Below the pieces are notes generated by a model. The model saw only the letters and a list, made by a program, of their open reading frames with translations, was not told the origin of the DNA and did not search any database. A stretch of DNA of 64,000 nt from assembly GCA_949297765.1 (NCBI GenBank), contig CASFTV010000003.1, positions 1 through 64,000 on the forward strand. The letters run 5' to 3'. This stretch comes from an uncultured bacterium (GTDB lineage Bacteria > Verrucomicrobiota > Lentisphaeria > Victivallales > UBA1829). The position numbers and the translations under genes are program-made. This document shows, piece after piece, positions 61,418-64,000 of this stretch; the first letter of the stretch is position 1, and every line of letters begins with the position of its first letter.

Positions 61418-62329
61418 ATGTCTGAAATTCTGACTCACAATCAAATTCTGAATCTTCTTCCGTATACGGACAGAATGGTTCTGCTCGACCGTGTCTGTCT
61501 GGACGACCCGAAAAAAGCGGTCGGTCTGAAAAGCGTCACGATGAACGAATGGTATTTCCCGGGCCATTTTCCGCATCATCCGATTGTTCCCGGAGTCATT
61601 CAGGTGGAATCCATGTTCCAGCTGGCGGAGCTTGCCGTGTGGAAGCGTCTGGACCCGAAGCGGGAGGGGGATCTTTACATCAAGGAACTGAACAAGGTCA
61701 AATTCCGTCGGCCGAACAACCCGGGAGACCGCATTCTTCTGTCCGCGGAAATCACCGGAGAGACCTCGGATTCCGCCACGGTGACGGCGACCGCCACCAA
61801 CAACTCCGGAGTTACCTGCCAGGCTCAGATGACCCTTTCGGTCCGTCCCAGAATTCAGCCGGAGATGCCCGAATTCAACGAGTTTGACAAATGCGATTCC
61901 TGTCCGATGGATGTGGAGAAAATCGCCTCCCTCATTCCCCATCGCTACCCGTTCCTGTTTGTCGATTATGTGGCGAAGATTGATGGACCGCATGTCACCG
62001 CGGTCAAGAATGTGTCGGCGGAAGAACCGGCGTTCCGGCGGTATGCGGACGGCTATTCCGTGCTGACCGGCACCGTCCAGCCGGAAATCCTGGCGCAGGC
62101 GGGGGCGATCATCATGCTCTCCAACGAATCCAACCGCGGGAAACTCGCCTATTTCATGGCAATCGACCACGCGGAGTTTTACAGACCGGTACTTCCCGGC
62201 GATCAGATGGTCCTCGAAGTGGAGATTCCGGAAACAAAATCCCGTTTCGGAAAAGGAGAAGGACGCATCAAGATCGGCGGAAAGGATGTGGCGTACATCA
62301 ATATGATGTTCGCTCTTGTGGATCCCTGA
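61418..62329 (+). CDS. fabZ: Tandem FabZ-like double hotdog dehydratase, 303 aa
   Basis: Two hotdog domains in one chain. Domain 1 (1-145) has 'YFPGHFPHHPIVPGVIQVESM' with the catalytic pair His50 and Glu64. Domain 2 (about 160-303) starts 'IASLIPHRYPFLFVDYV' like FabZ, but the GHFPG motif is replaced by 'YADGYSVLTGTVQPEILAQ', keeping the glutamate and losing the histidine. The protein probably folds as a pseudo-dimer with one standard active site. It lies 19 bases after lpxC, linking fatty acid and lipid A synthesis. Confidence 0.9.
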   Translation: MSEILTHNQILNLLPYTDRMVLLDRVCLDDPKKAVGLKSVTMNEWYFPGHFPHHPIVPGVIQVESMFQLAELAVWKRLDPKREGDLYIKELNKVKFRRPNNPGDRILLSAEITGETSDSATVTATATNNSGVTCQAQMTLSVRPRIQPEMPEFNEFDKCDSCPMDVEKIASLIPHRYPFLFVDYVAKIDGPHVTAVKNVSAEEPAFRRYADGYSVLTGTVQPEILAQAGAIIMLSNESNRGKLAYFMAIDHAEFYRPVLPGDQMVLEVEIPETKSRFGKGEGRIKIGGKDVAYINMMFALVDP

Positions 62330-62362
62330 TTTTCGAAATCAAACAACAGCCGGGGCGAAAGC

Positions 62363-64000
62363 ATGAAAAAGAAAGAGTCTGTTCTGTTGCCGGAGAAGGG
62401 AAGTCTTCAAGCTCTTCTCGAAGGACGCATGACCGATCCGCATTCCATTCTCGGAATGCACGAGGGGGAGGAGGGCGTGATCATCCGCGTCTTTGATCCG
62501 GAAGCGGAAGCGGTTTCCGTCCGCTTCGGGAAAAACAGCCGGACCATTCAGGCTCTGACAAAAATTCATCCGGACGGGCTTTTTGCCGCGGCGTTTCCGG
62601 AAAAGAAATTTTTCCCGTATCTGGTGGAGAAACAGTTTCCGAATGGATCGGTGTTCTGTTCGCGGGATCCTTATTCCTTCCTTCCAACAATCGGAGAGAT
62701 GGATCTGTATCTGTTCAACAGCGGAGAACATCACAAGGTCTATGAGGCGATGGGCGCGCATGCGATGGACGTCGACGAAGCGGCGGGAGTCCGCTTCACG
62801 GTATGGGCGCCGAACGCGGAACGGGTCTCCGTGGTGGGGAACTTCAACTGCTGGGACGGACGGCGGACCCCGATGCGCCTGATGGGCAATTCCGGAGTCT
62901 GGGAGCTGTTTGTACCCGGACTCGGTCCCGGCGAGGTGTACAAGTACGAGATCCGGACCCGGAGCGGAGCGGTATTCACGAAACTGGATCCGTATGCATG
63001 GCGGACAGAACTGCGGCCGGCAACCGCGGGAATCGTGGCGGATCCGGAACCGTTCGCGTGGACGGACGCCGAATGGATCAGAAAACGGGAAAAGACCGAT
63101 ATCCAGCGTTCGCCGATGAACATTTATGAAGTCCACCTCGGCTCGTGGCAGGGACCGGGAACGACCCCGATGAAGGGGCGGGACGATTTCAACAATTACC
63201 GTCAGCTTGCCCATGCGCTCGGAGACTACGTTCTCAAGATGGGGTACACGCATGTGGAGCTTCTCCCGATCTGCGAACATCCGCTGGACCAGTCGTGGGG
63301 ATATCAGGTGACGGGATTCTATGCACCGACCGCCCGGTTCGGAGCACCGGAGGATTTCGCCTATTTTGTGAATCACATGCACGAACTTGGAATCGGCGTG
63401 ATTCTCGACTGGGTTCCGGCTCATTTTCCGAAGGACGCCTTTTCGCTCGGCCGGTTCGACGGTACGGCACTCTACGAACACGAAGATCCGCGCCAGGGAG
63501 AGCAGAAGGACTGGGGAACATATATTTTCAATTTCGGGCGCGACGAAGTGCGCGGATTCCTGATCGGCAGTGCGCTCTACTGGCTCGACCGCTTCCATGT
63601 GGACGGTCTGCGGGTGGATGCGGTTGCGTCAATGCTCTATCTGGACTATTCGCGGGAACAGGGGCAGTGGATTCCGAACAAATACGGCGGCAACGAGAAC
63701 CTGGAAGCGATCGCATTTCTGAAACGGCTGAATGAGCTTGCCCACGAACTGCATCCCGGCATTGCGATGATTGCGGAAGAATCCACGGCGTGGCCGGGAG
63801 TCTCGAAGCCGACCTATCTGGGCGGACTCGGGTTCACCTTCAAATGGAATATGGGATGGATGCACGACACGCTCGAATACATGGAACTGGACCCGATCTA
63901 CCGGAGCTACAATCACGGGAAGCTGACGTTCTCGCTGCTCTATGCGTTCTCGGAGAATTTCATTCTTCCGCTGAGTCATGACGAAGTGGTCCACGGGAAG
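62363..64000 (+). CDS. glgB: 1,4-alpha-glucan branching enzyme GlgB, 5' part (546 codons in the window)
   Basis: The N-terminal module '[16 protein letters not shown]' and the CBM48 domain ('[25 protein letters not shown]') precede the GH13 barrel. '[20 protein letters not shown]', '[15 protein letters not shown]' (nucleophile Asp), '[11 protein letters not shown]' (acid/base Glu) and '[10 protein letters not shown]' are GlgB signatures, and the last is cut by the window end. It adds alpha-1,6 branches to glycogen. The start codon at 62363 follows fabZ by 33 bases with no strong ribosome binding site. The gene is incomplete here only because the window ends. Confidence 0.95.
   Translation, partial: MKKKESVLLPEKGSLQALLEGRMTDPHSILGMHEGEEGVIIRVFDPEAEAVSVRFGKNSRTIQALTKIHPDGLFAAAFPEKKFFPYLVEKQFPNGSVFCSRDPYSFLPTIGEMDLYLFNSGEHHKVYEAMGAHAMDVDEAAGVRFTVWAPNAERVSVVGNFNCWDGRRTPMRLMGNSGVWELFVPGLGPGEVYKYEIRTRSGAVFTKLDPYAWRTELRPATAGIVADPEPFAWTDAEWIRKREKTDIQRSPMNIYEVHLGSWQGPGTTPMKGRDDFNNYRQLAHALGDYVLKMGYTHVELLPICEHPLDQSWGYQVTGFYAPTARFGAPEDFAYFVNHMHELGIGVILDWVPAHFPKDAFSLGRFDGTALYEHEDPRQGEQKDWGTYIFNFGRDEVRGFLIGSALYWLDRFHVDGLRVDAVASMLYLDYSREQGQWIPNKYGGNENLEAIAFLKRLNELAHELHPGIAMIAEESTAWPGVSKPTYLGGLGFTFKWNMGWMHDTLEYMELDPIYRSYNHGKLTFSLLYAFSENFILPLSHDEVVHGK

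Noticed and set aside
1-64000. CRISPR arrays, tRNA, rRNA genes or an origin of replication
   Set aside because: No regularly spaced direct repeats, cloverleaf sequences, rRNA segments or DnaA-box clusters were noticed on reading the intergenic regions.

Overview
This window looks like chromosomal DNA of a moderately high-GC Gram-negative bacterium with an LPS outer membrane (lpxC, LolA-like protein, lipoproteins). Several traits fit a gut-type member of the PVC superphylum, most likely a Lentisphaerota/Victivallis-like organism: scattered cytoplasmic glycoside hydrolases (GH5-like, GH27, GH36, GH106-like) with AraC/LacI regulators, the long Bacteroides-like amidophosphoribosyltransferase variant, lpxC next to a tandem fabZ, and giant fibronectin-III/PPC surface proteins. 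This assignment is inference from gene content; no rRNA or tRNA gene was seen.

Layout. 1-7.8 kb is an accessory stretch with lower local GC: small hypothetical and zinc-ribbon proteins, a BspA-type leucine-rich-repeat protein, a metallo-beta-lactamase-fold protein with a degraded metal site, a GIY-YIG protein, a possible one-domain sigma-70 region 2 protein, and two insertion-sequence relics (IS3 type and IS5 type), both with the middle of the transposase deleted. 7.9-14.1 kb is housekeeping: purF-like, rdgB, a secreted protein, then rpsP-khpA-trmD-rplS-rnhB (without rimM). 14.1-19.1 kb holds a GH5-like hydrolase, an ornithine decarboxylase and a GH27 enzyme divergent from an AraC regulator. 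19.5-26.8 kb encodes a surface protein of about 2,400 residues now split by a 35-bp tandem duplication. 26.8-43.7 kb carries mnmG, a peptide-type ABC permease, marC, a glyoxalase-II-like hydrolase, a coiled-coil membrane protein, a LacI regulator, trmL, crcB, a GH36 alpha-galactosidase, an ECF sigma/anti-sigma pair, an RpoD-type sigma factor, a YihY-type membrane protein and an ABC exporter.

43.7-55.5 kb is the centrepiece: eleven minus-strand genes, mostly overlapping or nearly so, resembling an aryl-polyene (APE)-type biosynthesis and export cluster. In transcription order: lipoprotein, FabG ketoreductase, CrtI-like FAD oxidoreductase, ketosynthase, acyl carrier protein, PlsC-type acyltransferase, PaaK-type AMP ligase, a radical SAM/SPASM protein fused to an ApeP-like hotdog domain, LolA-like carrier, MMPL exporter fused to a DUF3261-like domain, and a FabZ/ApeI-like dehydratase. 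The ligase would load a starter onto the ACP, the ketosynthase, reductase and dehydratase would extend it, the FAD and radical SAM enzymes would modify it, the acyltransferase would attach it to a lipid, and LolA/MMPL/DUF3261 would move it to the outer membrane. The radical SAM-hotdog fusion, the exporter fusion and the absence of a second ketosynthase set it apart from the APE clusters I know.

55.7-64 kb holds a GH106-like hydrolase, a GT39/ArnT-like membrane glycosyltransferase, lpxC, a two-domain fabZ and the 5' part of glgB, which runs off the window.
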